64,000 nucleotides of DNA from Hirudinaria manillensis (lineage: Eukaryota > Annelida > Clitellata > Hirudinida > Hirudinidae): the NCBI GenBank assembly GCA_034509925.1, contig CM067530.1, forward strand, positions 10,540,001 to 10,604,000, read 5' to 3'. Shown piece after piece: positions 1 through 23,734 of this stretch (its first letter is position 1; every line of letters begins with the position of its first letter). The position numbers and the translations under genes are program-made. Below the pieces are notes generated by a model. It was not told the DNA's origin and searched no databases. It worked only from the letters and a program-made list of their open reading frames with translations.

Positions 1-940
1 TATCCGTGCTGGATCGAGGCCCTTGGTGAGTCGATGTTGTTGTTGTGGTTGTTGTTGCTGTTGTTGTTGTGGTTGTTGTTGCTGTTGTTTCTGCTGTTGT
101 TATTCTTGTTGCTGCTGGCCATTTTCATCATAATCATCATAAGCCATTATCATCGTCGTTGTCATCGTCATCGTCATTGAAATCATCATAATCATCATAA
201 GCCATTATCATCGTCGTTGTCATCGTCATCGTCATTGAAATCATCATAATCATCACTCAGCAACCAACAAGGATATGCATAGGAGGCTCATCTCCTACAA
301 GAACCTGCTGAGGAACCTGCCGAAGATAAACTACTCAACCATCAAGTTTACGATGGCACACCTGGTCGAGTTAGTTTGCCCTGTCCGTGCCAGATGGCGC
401 TTTGGATCTTTGTATCTATCTATCTATTTGTTTATTTATTTATTTATTTATATATTTATTTGTTTATGCATTAATAAACATCTGTTGCATAAATTAGGGT
501 AATTAGCGAGTACGACAACAATAAAATGGATTCCATCAACCTAGCGTCCATCTTTGGTCCCATCTTTGTGTCTGCAGAAAAGGTTCCAATTTTTTTTTTA
601 TTATTATATCATATTATTATTATTATCATTATTATTATTATTATATTATAAAATTATCTTACTCTTTTATCACAATAAATATTTTTCAGTAATAATATTA
701 ATAATCCACCCATCCACCTGACTTATTATTATTATTATTAATATTATAAATATTAATTAATTATTCATGAGTCGTACTAATTATTATTCACATACTCTAT
801 CAACAGGGCGAAATGACGACAGCCGGTTATCAATCAACGAACCACGAGATAAGCATCGTCAAGGATTTCCTTGACAACCACGACTTCCTGTTTGATGTTG
901 GTTGATGCGATTGAAGAGTTGATTGACAAGATTTGTTGTC

Positions 941-1002
<62 letters not shown>

Positions 1003-4000
1003 GTTGATTGGTTTGTTGTTGGCATCTTTTTTCTCCGAAAGATTATGAAGGATATTTATGGGATGGGATATTTACCATATTGGCTCTAACGATTGTAAGA
1101 AGAACCAGCACAGTCACTGCGAGCTTCGTCATCATCACCACCACCATCATCACCAGCATCATCATCATCACCAGCATCATCATCACCACCACCATCATCA
1201 TCGTTCCCAATTATCAGCGGTCTTTCTTTTCATCACTCAACGTTAACGTAATTCCAGATAAACGAGAAGGATCGACAGATCGAGAAAACGATGAGGGAGG
1301 CCAGGAAGAAGATCGAACGACTCAACCAATCGGCTCTCCCCGACGCCGAGGAGGTGATTGGCCGGGACGGCGGTCACGTGACCCCGATCAATTTCTTTGC
1401 AACTTTCGTAATCATAATCGCAGACGTTACTGTATACCTCAACATGTTTATTACTTTTATTCATTTCTTTTTTGCATTCAACACTGACGTCATCGTCATC
1501 ACCACCAACGTCATCGTCATCATCTCCAACATCACCATCATCATCATCATCATCATCATCACCCACCCAGGCCCTCCAGACGAGGGGCATGCTGGTCGGC
1601 ATCATCATACAGAACGAAGGCTCCGAAGACAGGGACGTCGTCACCGTTCAGGTTTCGTTCGTTCGTTCGTTCTTCTTTTCTTCATTTTTGTTTTTAAATC
1701 GAATTATGGAACCTTTTTGTTGCTAATAAATAATAAACAATCGATTGAAACAACCACTTCTTTGGTCAATTGAGTAACTGCTCAATTAATTAATTAATTA
1801 TTAAATACAATAATTAATCGATTAATCGATCGGTGCAGGTGTCTCCGACGATGACGGCCTCCGAGCTCGAGGGTCCGATCAGGGAAAAGCTCGGACCGAA
1901 GGATTATGCGGACTGGAGGCTGTTTGAAGTCGTCTGCGACGGAGAACTAGGTGACCTTTGACCCGGGTTTACATAACATAATACTAGTTTAGTTATTACT
2001 ACAATTATTTTTTTGGCTAATTACATTAGTTAACCGATTTATTTGAATCGACTCGGTTTATTATTATAACTTAACGAACTATTATTAAGTTCCTGTCGAC
2101 ATTGTTATCAGAGAGACTGATAGGACACGACGAGAACATTCTTTCGCTCCTCCTCAAGTACAAGGACTGGCCTCAGGAACTCTGTACTGACAACTCGATC
2201 CTGTACAAGAGGACAGACCTGCTCACGAATCTCAAACTCTGCGTGGGTGACTGTGGCTTCATTCGCTCGCTCGTTCACTCGTTCACTCACTCACTCACTC
2301 ACTCACTCAACTCATTGCAGTTGGAACCAAAAATGTTCCTATGGGAGGACTTGAGATTTGCTTCGAAGAAGAGCTTCAAAAAGTGCTACTTTGAGTTCAC
2401 CAGGTGCAACCTGAGCTACAGAAAAGATCCAAGGGTGGGGCTTTTGACTCGATGAATAATTAATTAATAAATAATTAATTAATAAATAAATAATTAATAA
2501 TTAATTAATAATAATTAATTAAGTGATAATTATTTAACCTTTAACTTACAATTAACAAAGTTAAGTAATAAATCCTAACCATAATGAAACCAATAGTTTC
2601 ATTGACTCAGCTCTTGACTCAATGACTTGTTATGCTTTCTAACTGACCAATTTTAAGTTGCCTGGTTAAGTAATTAATGAATTATTATTACAAACACTGT
2701 AGTACTTTATTATTTATTATATTTATTTATTTATTTATTTAATTTATTTATTTATTATTATTTGTTATATTGATTCATCCGCAGGCTTCCATACTGGACA
2801 GCTGGAGAATCGAGGACCTGGTCATATATTCGGGAGTTCAGAAGAAAAGGAGTCCCCCGACCCAGTTAGTCTGACCCCAGACGTTGACCTTTCACCCCGA
2901 ACGTTTTGAATCTTAAGATATAATTTCCTTTTGCACTGCTTATTATTTAATTATTATTATTATTCAAATACAATTATGTTTTATCAGATTATCTGTTTAT
3001 CAATCATTTATCTAATCAATTATCAGATCATCTAATCAATCGTTTATCTAATCGAGTTTTGATTTTCGTTGACAATTATTTCTTCCTCAGGTTCGGCATA
3101 ACCTTTTACCCCGTGGGTCTCCAACTGAGCGGGTGAGTTCAGCTGTGACTCCAATGATTTTTGATTTTACCGTGTCATGACATCTGATCAAGTCACGACA
3201 CCTTCTTAATTGTAGTTTTAATTATAATTTTAAAAAATAAATAAATAAAATAAATAAAAAACAAAAATTCATTTATCACAGAACGGCTTCACAAATAATT
3301 ATGTCTGCTGAAAATCATAATTTTCATAAAAGACCGAATACAATTTTTTTTTTTTGAAGACGTAATAAATACGTGACCCTGTGTAAACGTTGATGTGTGC
3401 CTTTAAAGAAAAGATGATAATTATGGCAGTTATTATTGACGGCATATTATTTTAATTATGATAATAATAATAATAATAATTATCCGTCTCTCGTCGTATC
3501 TTAGCAACCTCCTTGGGTTCAGCATCTGCTTCAGGGGTCAGATGGAGATGTACAAGTGGTTGTCAGTTCTTCTCAATGCGCAGGTTGCCTTTTGTCATTC
3601 GACTCGCCCTCCCTCCATCCATCCGTCCGTCCGTCGGTCCGACCGTAACCTCTCCTGCATCCACCAGTTCACCCATTCATCTATCAATTCGTCCATCATC
3701 ATCATCGTTGTCGTCGTCACCATCATCATCATCATCATCGACATCATCACTGGATGATTATAATCCTCTCAAGACATGAATTACTTGCAAGATGCAGGAC
3801 TGTTGTTGGACATGTCTTAAATACAACAGTAGCATTAATGACAACAACAACAACAACACTAATAATAATAACAATAATAATTGCTTATTAGAAAATAGGG
3901 TTAACTAATAAATAACTTTATTACAAATATTAACTAACAAATATTAATTAATATATCAGTTAAAAAATTCATGACAACGAAACTTAATAAAAATGAATGT

Positions 4001-4513
4001 CAGACAAGTGACAGGCAAAAGTCAACTCCCAGTAGGTGTCTTTAATGTTTAATCCACTCAGACCCTGCCCTAACCCTAAACCTAACCCACCCAGATCCTA
4101 CCCTAATCCACCCATAACTCTAACCCTTCCATACTTCCTGGCTCTAGAAGCCTACAGCAAATTGACAAAACTTATTCCTGTGAGTTGTCCTGTTGCCTGT
4201 CACTTATCCAGTATTCTTGAGTTCCCTGAGTCGTAACCTTGCACGTCTTCGACTCGTCGTTCTAGCAACCCAACGGGCTCTTCGTGGACCGAAAGAGACC
4301 CCCTGCTCCACCTCCAGCCTCCGAGTCCCCCGGTCCAAATCCCCCCTCGAGGGTCGGCCCTCGTCCCCTGCCGCCCACCATCGAAGAAGACCGCGGCGGA
4401 GACGACGGTGCGAACCAACTGTCGCAGCAGTGGGTGAGAAAGTGCTTCCCAGGAATCGTTTATTTTTAATTCGCCAGAAACTGAACGCTTCTCTCCTTTG
4501 ATCTTGTCGTTTG

Positions 4514-4567
<54 letters not shown>

Positions 4568-4594
4568 TTATTATTATTTTTATCATTATTATTA

Positions 4595-4635
<41 letters not shown>

Positions 4636-5306
4636 TTTATCATTATTATTATTATTATTATTATTTATTTTTTTGTTTTTAACAGGCTCAGAGAGTAAAC
4701 GTCTCTTGAACTCTCGGTTCTTTTTATAATTTGCATTGGACCTGCAGCTGGGATCAAATAATTGCATAATATCTATCATTATCATCATAATGGCTATTAT
4801 TAATTGCTCGACAATTAATTATTATTATTATTATTGTTATTATTAATAATAACATTATTATTATTATTATTGTTATAAATAATAACATTATTATTATTAT
4901 TGTTATTATTAATAATAACATTATTATTATTATTATTGTTATTATTAATAATAACATTATTATTGTTATTGTTATTATTAGTAATAACATTATTATTATT
5001 ATATAATTATTATAATATTATTATTAATAATAATAATAATAACGTCTGCAGGAAGTAAAAAGTGACGAATCCGCCATCATGACGCTGACGTCGTCGACAT
5101 CGTCGTCGTCGTCTTCGTCATCGGTGAGGTTGAACCCCAGCCGACCTCTGCCCAGACTGCCCTCAGAATCCCTGTTGGCCCCCGGGCCCGCCCTGTTGAC
5201 CACCACGACCTCCGTCAACGACCTCAACGAACCTCAGGTCAGGGCTTCGGCCGTGGCCAAGTTCTTCACGAAGTTCACGAAGGGCAGGGAGAAAGCAAAG
5301 GAGTGA
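1..5306 (+). CDS. ARAP: ARAP-family Arf/Rho GAP, C-terminal part (5' end outside window)
   Basis: Three-prime part of a multidomain GAP acting on Arf and Rho GTPases at phosphoinositide membranes. Coding exons read: 1-25, 261-369, 498-582, 807-896, 1258-1353, 1571-1651, 1839-1950, 2112-2242, 2321-2434, 2785-2864, 3091-3132, 3505-3583, 4266-4433, 5052-5306; all phases agree and give 488 residues to a TGA. Seen: the end of RhoGAP (YKNLLRNLPKINYSTIK, then NLASIFGPIF), a Ras-association domain starting VSPTMTASEL and continuing through WRLFEVVCDGELERL, then a PH domain (KKRSPPTQFGITFYP, ending MEMYKWLSVLLNAQ) and a Pro/Ser-rich tail ending KFTKGREKAKE. The RhoGAP-RA-PH order and the Q-x-x-GL residues after PH match vertebrate ARAP1. 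The ArfGAP domain, N-terminal PH domains and the RhoGAP arginine finger lie upstream of the window. Introns carry long microsatellites. The family call is firm; the paralog is not resolved. Confidence 0.9.
119..260 (+). repeat. Tandem duplication of about 59 bp, CAT/CGT rich
   Basis: Two near-identical copies of a block containing AAGCCATTATCATCGTCGTT lie head to tail in the first ARAP intron of the window, running up to the acceptor at 260/261. A (TTG)n tract precedes them at about 36-115. Confidence 0.7.
934..1018 (+). repeat. (GATT)n microsatellite
   Basis: About 20 GATT units within an ARAP intron. The same tetranucleotide (GATT/AATC) recurs at 5978-6090, 8105-8140 and 13087-13305. Confidence 0.9.
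4517..5005 (+). repeat. (ATT)n tract and interrupted AT-rich repeat in the last ARAP intron
   Basis: A long ATT run with a few ATTTTT interruptions at 4517-4669 is followed at about 4814-5005 by TTATTATTAATAATAACA-type higher-order repeats. Between 4670 and 4810 only unique AT-rich sequence is seen. The long poly-Ile, poly-Leu and poly-Asn reading frames here are products of the repeat. Confidence 0.85.
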
Positions 5307-5993
5307 TTGGTTCACGCGTGCGCGTGTGTGCGTGTGTGTGTGTGGCTGACCGGTCGTTGCATATTCATGACAATAATGATTTGATTACGTGTTATTATCA
5401 GTTATAATAATAATAATAATAATATTCATGTCTGCTTCTTATGATCATTCCTACCGCTGCATTTGTCTGGTTGACTTACAATTCAATCAATCAATCAATC
5501 CCTTAATTCCTCCTTTAATTATCCTATCCATCCATCCATCTTCTAATTGTCCATCCGTCCAATTCGATTCTGGCAATGCAAAAACTGATTTGGCCTCTTG
5601 AAAATGAAAAAAGCGATGGATGGAGGGGCAGATGGATGGATGGATGGACGGACGGATGGATGGGTGGATGAATGGATGGACCGATGGATGGGTGGATGAA
5701 TGGATGGACCGATGGATGGGTGTCCCCGGATTGCAAAGACTTTCTGTGATGGAACGAGCAGACGAAAAGAAAAATCATTCGACTTTAAAAAATAAATTTC
5801 TTGAAATTCATGGCAACCAACCTTAGAACATCTCGACTCCTGTCCTATGCAAGCCATTATTATTATTTTTATTATTTACTTATTTGTTTATTTATTTATT
5901 TATTATTTTTATTAATTTTTTTAATCGACCGATTTGAGATGGTGAGATGTTCATTTGGAAATCATTTTTTTGAGAACACATTGATTGATTGAG

Positions 5994-6028
<35 letters not shown>

Positions 6029-6045
6029 GTGATTGATTGATTGAG

Positions 6046-6076
<31 letters not shown>

Positions 6077-7522
6077 CTGATTGATTGATTTTTTTTTCAA
6101 ATAAAGATTGAAGTTGCCTTTTGATTGAAACATCATTTTTTTGCTGCTTGTTGGGAATACAATCTGTGATTCATAATTTTCGTCTTTTTCTTTTTATTAT
6201 TATTAGTATTGTTATTGTTATTATTATTGTTAGTATTATTATTATTATTTGTTATTATTGTTATTATTATTATTATTATTATTATTACAGCTCATGACAA
6301 CATTGAATCCTCCAAATCAAAGGCATTTTTGTTGTACCATTGCAACCTGCAACGTTCGTTTTTAATTATTAAAAATATTATTATTATTATTATTATTATT
6401 TATTATTTTTATCGTTATTATTATTTTTATTATTTTCGTCATTTTTGATCTTTTCAATCCATTTTTATCGGCACCAGATTCATCGGTTGTTTTATTCCTT
6501 TATTTATTTGTTATTAATTAATTTATTTTTTATTCCTTTATTTATTTTTTATTAATTTATATTGTGCTTGTGTCCGATTCTTTTCTGATTGTCAGCAATT
6601 GTTCAGAGGTTGTCCTGGTTTTAAAGTGTAATGTTTCACTCTCTGCCAAAGTGCCTGGCATTGACTTCTCTCTATTTTCAAGCCTTCGTGATGATGATGA
6701 TGATGATGATGATGATGCTGGTGATGATGATAGTGATGATGATGATGATAATGATGATGATGCCAATGATGATAATGATGGTGATGGAGTTGACACGTTG
6801 TTTTTGCAATCATGTTCCGCATATTTATATTCCATTGTTACCACATGTTTGCTTGCGTCATTTGCGATGATTTTTTTAAAAATTATTTTATATATATATA
6901 TATATATTAATACTTTTTTTTTTATTTTATTTTTTTTTACAATTTGGGATCAAAATTGCAAATCAAATTCGAACAATGTTTGCAAAGTTGCTGCAACTCG
7001 TACCTATTGCTATAATTGTTGTTGTTGTTGTTGTTGTTGTTGATGTATCACCTGTAGTGGTTGGAACTACCCAATATGAGTGGCTGGAAGGTGGGGAGTT
7101 TTGGGTGGAAGGAGAAGGGCAGAAGTTGGGTTAGGAATTGTTTCAGCCATTTAGAATTTTTGAGTGTCTGTCTGTCTGTCTGCCCGTCGCTTCTCACTAG
7201 AAGACGCTTAGACTCAGGAGGAATCATTACTTTTTATGATTCCTTATTCTGATTCTTCATAATAAGTCTTTATTATGTCTTTGACAGGAATTGTTCTAAA
7301 AACTTGTAAATTAAAGTTTAAAAAAAAAAGTTCCTTCCAGGCGATCGAAGTGAATTTTATGAGAAAATGAGTCCAGTGGTTTTGTCAGAAGTAATAACTT
7401 CTGTCGTGAGACGAGGAGAGATGATATTTCGTAATAAATTATGATTATTAGTGTAATATGTTATCAATTAAATATTAAAATAATTAATTAACTGCCAAGG
7501 GTGGTCTGCTTAGTATGCAAAG
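5307..7522. other. Tail-to-tail intergenic region between ARAP and ADAM
   Basis: No gene seen. It holds a (GGAT)n tract at 5618-5720, a (GATT)n tract at 5978-6090, several (ATT)n runs, a (GAT)n tract at about 6690-6785, a short (TA)n at 6890-6906 and (TTG)n at about 7018-7042. Possible polyadenylation signals (AATAAA) for ARAP occur downstream of 5306. Confidence 0.6.
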
Positions 7523-14620
<7,098 letters not shown>

Positions 14621-15655
14621 CTGAACGAACGATCAAATTATATATTTTTTAATGTCTATTTTAACACCTAATTAAATATTTAAATCGTCTTAAAATGATT
14701 TTTTTAGAATTATTAGTTTTAATTCATTTTATTTTTCTTGTTGTTGTTGAAATATTTAAACTCAGAAATCATCTGGAAATCCATTGAAATGATACAAAAC
14801 AGTAGAGTACCTGATGACCTGCATAAAAGTACTATCAGTACGAACTCCAAGTATCCTTTGAAGTACAGCATTGTACTTAGTCGTCGTACTTATCGGTACT
14901 GATAAGTTCAGTAAATTAGAATATTTTGGTCGGAATTGTGTTTTTTTTATTTATATATGTCGCTGACGTAATGGTTGTAATCAGCCTTTTTGGAATATTC
15001 CGCTATTCGTGGGTGCGTTTTTGGATTTAGAAATTATATCCAATAACATTCTAATAATATTCGAAGCAATAGATTATTAAAATTATTAAAAGAATTGAGT
15101 TGTTTTTAATTTATGTTTTAAAATTTATTATTTCAACAGAAATTTTGCTTTGATTCAATCTCATGGAGTACTTAATTGAAATCACCCAGAACACCCCAAG
15201 ACTTTGGGTAGGGAACGTCTATCCACCCACGGTTGGTGCCCGGATGAAGCACTCTCCGGATTGCATGAGGAAGAGTTTAAAAACAAACCTGGAAGTGACG
15301 CACGAGTGGATAACGTTTTTTTCGTTGATTTTTCCATAAATGTTGTAGCGGATACAAAATATAATAATAAAAATAATATTGAAAATAATATTAATGAAAT
15401 TGCCTGCTAGAAAAAACTGCAACAATAACAATGGGTTGACAATAAGAACGTACATTTGAAAAGGACATTACATAATTAAAATTCATTAAGGACGATAACC
15501 AATATGTGATTACGTAAGAATAATAATAATAATAGTTAATAATATAAATGATAATAAATTATAATAAATAAATAAAATTATAATTGTTCGTCTGAAAACA
15601 TTATTTAACTCTTATAATAATAAATAAAATTGCAAGGATTTCATTTTTTTATAAA

Positions 15656-17612
<1,957 letters not shown>

Positions 17613-18106
17613 ATTGTTTTAAATTGTTTTTTTTTTGTTTTTCTGGATTGTATTTCCTATGTTTAAAATCATTTGCGATTTATTCTAGAGCGAATTAATA
17701 TTATTATTATTATTATTACTATTATTATTTATTTTTTTTATATTCTATCAGACCATGTTTTTAAATGGAATTTCAATTCTAAGCCGTTTTAATTCAATTA
17801 TAATTTCAATTCGATTCGAAAATGACTTACAAAGAATAATAATAATAATAATAATAAAATATTTTAGCGATTAAAAGACAATTTATTCAAAATAACTTCC
17901 CGGATTTCAGAATTTCACCAATAAATCTTGAATTTCTTAAAACAATTAAATTGCAAAACGTTCTAATTCAATCTGTTCTGTCGTCATCGTCGTCGTCGTC
18001 GTCATCGTCGTCGTCGTCGTCCTCTGAATCGTCAGTTTCTTATCATTCACCCGATATCCACAATCTCACAGCGACAAAAATAGAAATCCCAAAAAAGTAA
18101 TAATAA

Positions 18107-18148
<42 letters not shown>

Positions 18149-18313
18149 CAAATATAGAACAATTTATTTCTTGCCCTTTTGTATGATTTCTATTTTCAGA
18201 CCACTTTTCACCTGAGAAGAGGGAAGCTTTGATTAATTGCACAGAAGAATTCTTTGATCGATATGAACTGTGTGTACCATGATAATTGTTAATCATATTT
18301 TATTATTATTACG

Positions 18314-18349
<36 letters not shown>

Positions 18350-20720
18350 TTATTATTATTATTATCGATTTAAAATTAAATGTCAATACAGCCAGAATAA
18401 CTTTGAATATTAACTAATTACATTCATAATAAAGATGAGCTGCTGGTCGTTATTATTATTATAATAACTTTATTATAATGACTTATAATAATCGCTAACA
18501 ATGCCTCGATGACTGTCCAATGAGGTCTGCTAATTAATATTCATTAGCATAATTAATTATTCAATCGTGTTGCCATGACTACCGGACGTAATGTGGGATG
18601 AAATCCATGATATGCATGACTAGAATAGAACCCGATAAAAGGTTTTTATTCCCCCCTAAAAGCATTCAAATCGGAATAATAAAGACGTCGTTAATAACAA
18701 GTGTCGTTGCTATGGCAACCATTGTTGTTGATGTTGTTGTTGCTTGCATATCTACTAAGGAATTAAACGTGTATGTGTTGTATATGTATGGCTACAAAGT
18801 TTAAGTATCGTTAGGAAGGTTTGTAATGGATGGATAGACTTTCTAGCGGCGCCAATTTGTCGATATTGTATGTTTGGCATACAATTGTAACTGAAGAAAT
18901 GTTATTGTTTCGGTCTTTGACATGCCAAATCACGTCAGGACGTGTTTTGCCCTTTGACCTGACGTCATGACGGACGCACACGAATCCGTCTAAGCATTGA
19001 CTTTGGAAAGATTGTCTTGAATGTTTGCTGATTGAATTCTTCTGCGTCGTGAAAGACTTTTGCTTTGTTTGCAGTGCTTTTGATTTAAGACATTGCTAGA
19101 ATTAACTCTCAAATAGTCGGTGAAGTTTATAAAAAAATAATAATAAAATAATAGCTCACTCACTCACTCACTCACTCACTCACTCACTCACTCACTCACT
19201 CACTCACTCACTCACTCACTCACTCACTCACTCACTCACTCACTCACTCACTCACTCACTCACTCACTCACCCACCCACCCACCTCCTTGAGGCAACCAT
19301 TGAGTTCACCCAGAATGCTCCCCTCATAGAACATCTTTCCCTGATGTAGCGGTGCTGATAATATTACTTCTAGAATGGTAGCGGTGCTGATAATAGTCTG
19401 TTATTCTCTTTCTCAGGTAACGTGGCAACTTCCGGTACATCTTTTTTTATATATAATTTTTAAATTATAATAATTACGTTGACAAAGTATGTCAAAATGA
19501 ATCTAGATTAATGGCATTATTATAAGTTCTTCGTGGAAGTTATTGTTGTTGCAACAAACAAGCAACAAACAAACAACATTCCCAACGCCTTCTCTTATTT
19601 TAATATTTTAGTCTTTTTTTTTAAATATACAATAACACGAAATCCGCCATCAAAAATAATTTCTTGCAACGTTAACAGAGCTCATGTAATATTAATATAA
19701 TCAATTGAATTAATTGTATAACTATTGCATAATAAACTGTATAATTATGATATAACTTGCATAATAATTGTAAAAAAAAAACAGCAACAAGATGTAATGG
19801 AGTTTCAAAAAAAAATATATAGACCAAAAAACTTTCAAAACTTCCATGGCGGTCTTCAAGATCAAAGCTTTGGTCTCGCTTCTCGCCGTCAATCATGTTC
19901 AATCTCCATGAATCAATCATACGTGACAGAGGACCAGTCCCTCTTGAATAATGGGGCACTTGTTCGACCGACGAGAGAACACAAGTGACTGGCAAACCAT
20001 TCCGAACTACGCCTGACGCAACCAGCTTGAAATCGACCATCGCCGACCGAATTTGACGACGAAAACTCACTCGGTGCCAGGACTTTTTTATGTGTCTGAG
20101 TGAACCGTGAAGTAAAGACCATGACATAAAGCGATGACTCTTTTTTTTTAGATTTCAATGAGTTTCGCTCGATAAATTCCGGTCAGCGATACACGAGTGA
20201 CCTGAAACACGTCATGTGATAAATAAACAAAATCCCCACTAATTAAAATAAATAAATATGGTAGGATAGGTGGGTGTTTGCAAAGTCAAGTGGACTATGT
20301 AAAGCCTTTGAGTGGCCCAACGCAGTGGGACTTTGTGTTTGTTCTTTTGTGAACCTCAGAATAAATAGTAGCAGGGAACTGCTAACGGATAGTTGTTTAA
20401 AGGTGGACTTTTCTTTGTATTGTGTCGATAACCTATAGGACGTTTCGTAAGATTGCTGGGATAGCAGTGCCGACATTTGCATTTCTAAGAGAACGATTAA
20501 GAGGACCTTCTCGAGCATTTTTACTGCGATTTTGGATTACGTGTTTCTAGTTCACAGTCTCAACTGTCGACTTTTGTTTTATCGCGAACTTCCGTCCAAA
20601 GTATCTGAAGTACCTTTTGTTCATTCAGCTCCTTAAGATTTTAAAAAGAGTTTTTAAATTTGGAGATTGTAAAGTTGAAGCAGAGGAAGACCTACAATAT
20701 AGTAAAAGGATTTGCAAGAT
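17613..20720. other. Intergenic region between the PAN/EGF gene and otopetrin
   Basis: No gene recognised. It holds (AAT)n/(ATT)n tracts (about 18105-18147 and 18303-18365), a (GTC)n cluster near 17982-18020 and the (CTCA)n repeat. The last few hundred bases should contain the otopetrin promoter and 5' UTR; I see no clear TATA box. Confidence 0.5.
19154..19283. repeat. (CTCA)n microsatellite
   Basis: About 29 CTCA units followed by a few CCCA units, with no interruption. Confidence 0.95.
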
Positions 20721-23643
20721 ATGCAACATCAACAGATTTACCAGCCGACATCGTAAGAGATATTTCTGTACCCTTTAGGCCGTAGTCTTTAATTTGCATT
20801 ATTACATAGAATTTCATCATCACTTCAATGTAATATAAGTTCAACATCTTGTTAGCTTACTTTAGAGCTTTGACATGTTCATCGTTTGACTTTGTTTGAC
20901 ATTTCAGATTCGAGTACACGAAAATCGTAAGCATCGTCTACGCCGTCATTCTGGTCAGTTTCGGAATCATTTTTCCAATCGCCGAGTCTCTTAAGGACCA
21001 ATGGCTTAAGACCATCTACAACACGGTAAGTCTTGGCATCTGTTCGGTATTGAAATGTACTTTGTCTGCAAGCTTTCGTTCGATCTAAAATCTGTCTTTA
21101 AATCTGTAGCAAGTGTTGCTTAGTTTGTAATAGTGGTGGTAGTGGTGGCATGCTGTTGCAAGAATACAGTTTTGACCTCTTTGAACAAAGCAGAGTTTGT
21201 TTGGTTTTTTTTTATTATTAATTCTGTTTTGTTTTTTTAAATTTGAGTCATATTCGCGTGGGTTTCGAGTGGGTCAATGAGTGAATGAATCGATCAATCA
21301 GTAAAAAGTAGTTCTGCTTTAAAATGCAACAATGGATTTGGACGTCCAAATCATCGATGAGACTGAGAAAATGATTCAATCAATCAATCCATTTCGTCAG
21401 AAGCTCATTCAATCAATGGAACTGTTTTTTTTCTCAGCGGTTCACAATTGGATTGACGTTTTTAATGACAGTAAATCAAATTTGACAGACCGAGAGATTG
21501 TTCGGCACAGAAAGCGAAGTCATTATGCACTGAAATTTCAAAACCGTTACTCGAATAGTCAGACGTATAATAACAAATAATAACATATAATAACCAATAA
21601 TAACATCATTCATTGAGACGAGCGTACAATGCTTAATGAAATGCCGTCTTTAATGGCAATAATAGCAATAATAATAACAATAATGGCCTTATTATTCACT
21701 GTAGATGTTGTTATTAATACTTCTCTGTTCTCTAATGAAAGCTCAAAAAATTTACAAACACTTGCTTCTCTAAATCTTCCAAAAAAGCCTTAAAAATGAA
21801 TCGATGTTTGCATCAGAGAACGAGTCCCAGTGACGTGTCAAGCTGTGCCTTTGACTGCTTTGTTCATTTTAGTTTAATCGTACGAGCTAGTGAGAAATTT
21901 ATCAGTCTTTTGGTTAAAGATTACAGTTAGAGACATCAAATGCTTTAAAAAAAAATAATAATAATAAAAACTATTAGTAATAATAATAATAATAATAATA
22001 ATAATGATGAATAGTGAATGATAATAATAGTGAATGAATGCACTAATAATTCTACATTGTTGAATGAAGACCATGAATTTTACAAAACAACAACATAACG
22101 TTATCTCAGATCAATTCCCAACGTTTTTTTAAGAGGATTGTCACAAATTACAATCACAATTCATAATAATTACCGACTTAAAACGAATTATTGGCTGATT
22201 AAAAATAATAATAATGAAAATAATAATAATAATTACTAATAATAATAAACATTGAAACATCGTATCCAGGTATTCCTGGTGAGCAACCTGACACTGTCAT
22301 GCATCTTCCTCATCTACCTCCTCTTCTACATCCTGAGACACGAGAGCAAGTACAGATCGAGACGCGGCGAGGTCAGTCGCTGGCGCAAACTCCGGCAGCT
22401 CCCATCGAACCTCAGGTACCTCTTCGGCAGAGACAGAAGTGGAAGACCGAGCAGGAGAGACAACAGAATCCCGACCGGAGAGCCTTTTGACATCAACATG
22501 AACGAACAGAAGTTGGAAATGGAACCGGTCGTCAAGACCAGGGACTACTCCATCTGCTCGAACGCCTCTTCCGTCGGCATCGACCTTGGTCTGCTCAGGA
22601 GAAGCTCCTTGACTCCGGAGTCCAATTCCAGCGACAGAGATGTTTACATTTCGACCAGGTTGGACGGAGACTATTTTTCTCACGAGGCCTGTGAATTTAT
22701 TTCGCGTTTTTGTTCGTCAGATATAAATAGATTTTCTAGAAGTAATTCATTGCCACAATGACAATTTAAAATGCTTGTTTTCCTAAATTTATTTTAATTA
22801 ACAAAGAATTTGCGTGAGAATCGCACGGGCTATTTATGTGGCGCCGCTTTGTGGCGTAAACCTCTTGAGTTGAAATTAATCAATGAAATAGCATTTATTA
22901 TCGTAACGTTTGTTGATATTATTAGTCGATTATTAGTTGATTTTTATTTTGAATTTGAGAAATTCATGGAATGCCAACGAGATATGCATGCAAAAAAGTG
23001 TCGTAGGAAGTTTGTCTAGTAAGCAATTTAGTCTCAAATTGACTGAACGACTTCTCTTTCAAAATAAGCGTAGGTGTGTCAGGAAGGCACGACTGCGCCA
23101 CCAGGGGAATTGTTAAAATTAATCACTTCTCGTTGACTCACAATCTTTCGAATCTTATCAGAATGCTTTAGAATTTCCACGTTCATCATTAACAAATCAT
23201 GTCACGCTCGCAAAAACAACAACACAGCAGTTGAAAGAAAGGATGGTGAAAATCATTAGAGACGATGACGACATCTTTTTTATTTTTCCACGCAGAGAAA
23301 TCAAACCGGTCGACGAGATAGAAGGAATACGATGCAAACGATGTTCCACGGTCCTGGAAAGCGGTCTCGAGAGTTGCTCGTCCGAAAACTGTTCCGGCAA
23401 GAAGCACGCCGACGAAGACGCCAACAAGGTCTCGCTGAAGATCGAGAAAAACTCGGAGGAGGAAGAGCCGGTGACTTACGTGGATGCCGAGTCTCTTGGA
23501 AGCGTCTTCACCCATCACGGATCGAGCATGTTTCTAAGGCTCGGAGCGCTTAGTAAGAATTGAATGTTTTTGAGGAAATTTGAGACCGAATAACAAATAA
23601 TAACAATGATAAGTTAGCTAATAGTATTTATTTTTTAGTAGTA

Positions 23644-23734
<91 letters not shown>

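Noticed and set aside
1058-1246. Poly-His ORF in an ARAP intron
   Set aside because: It derives from a (CAT/CAC)n repeat and conflicts with the ARAP exon phases on either side.
22810-23019. 69-residue ORF in an otopetrin intron
   Set aside because: No recognisable motif, no splice support, and it lies between two in-phase otopetrin exons.
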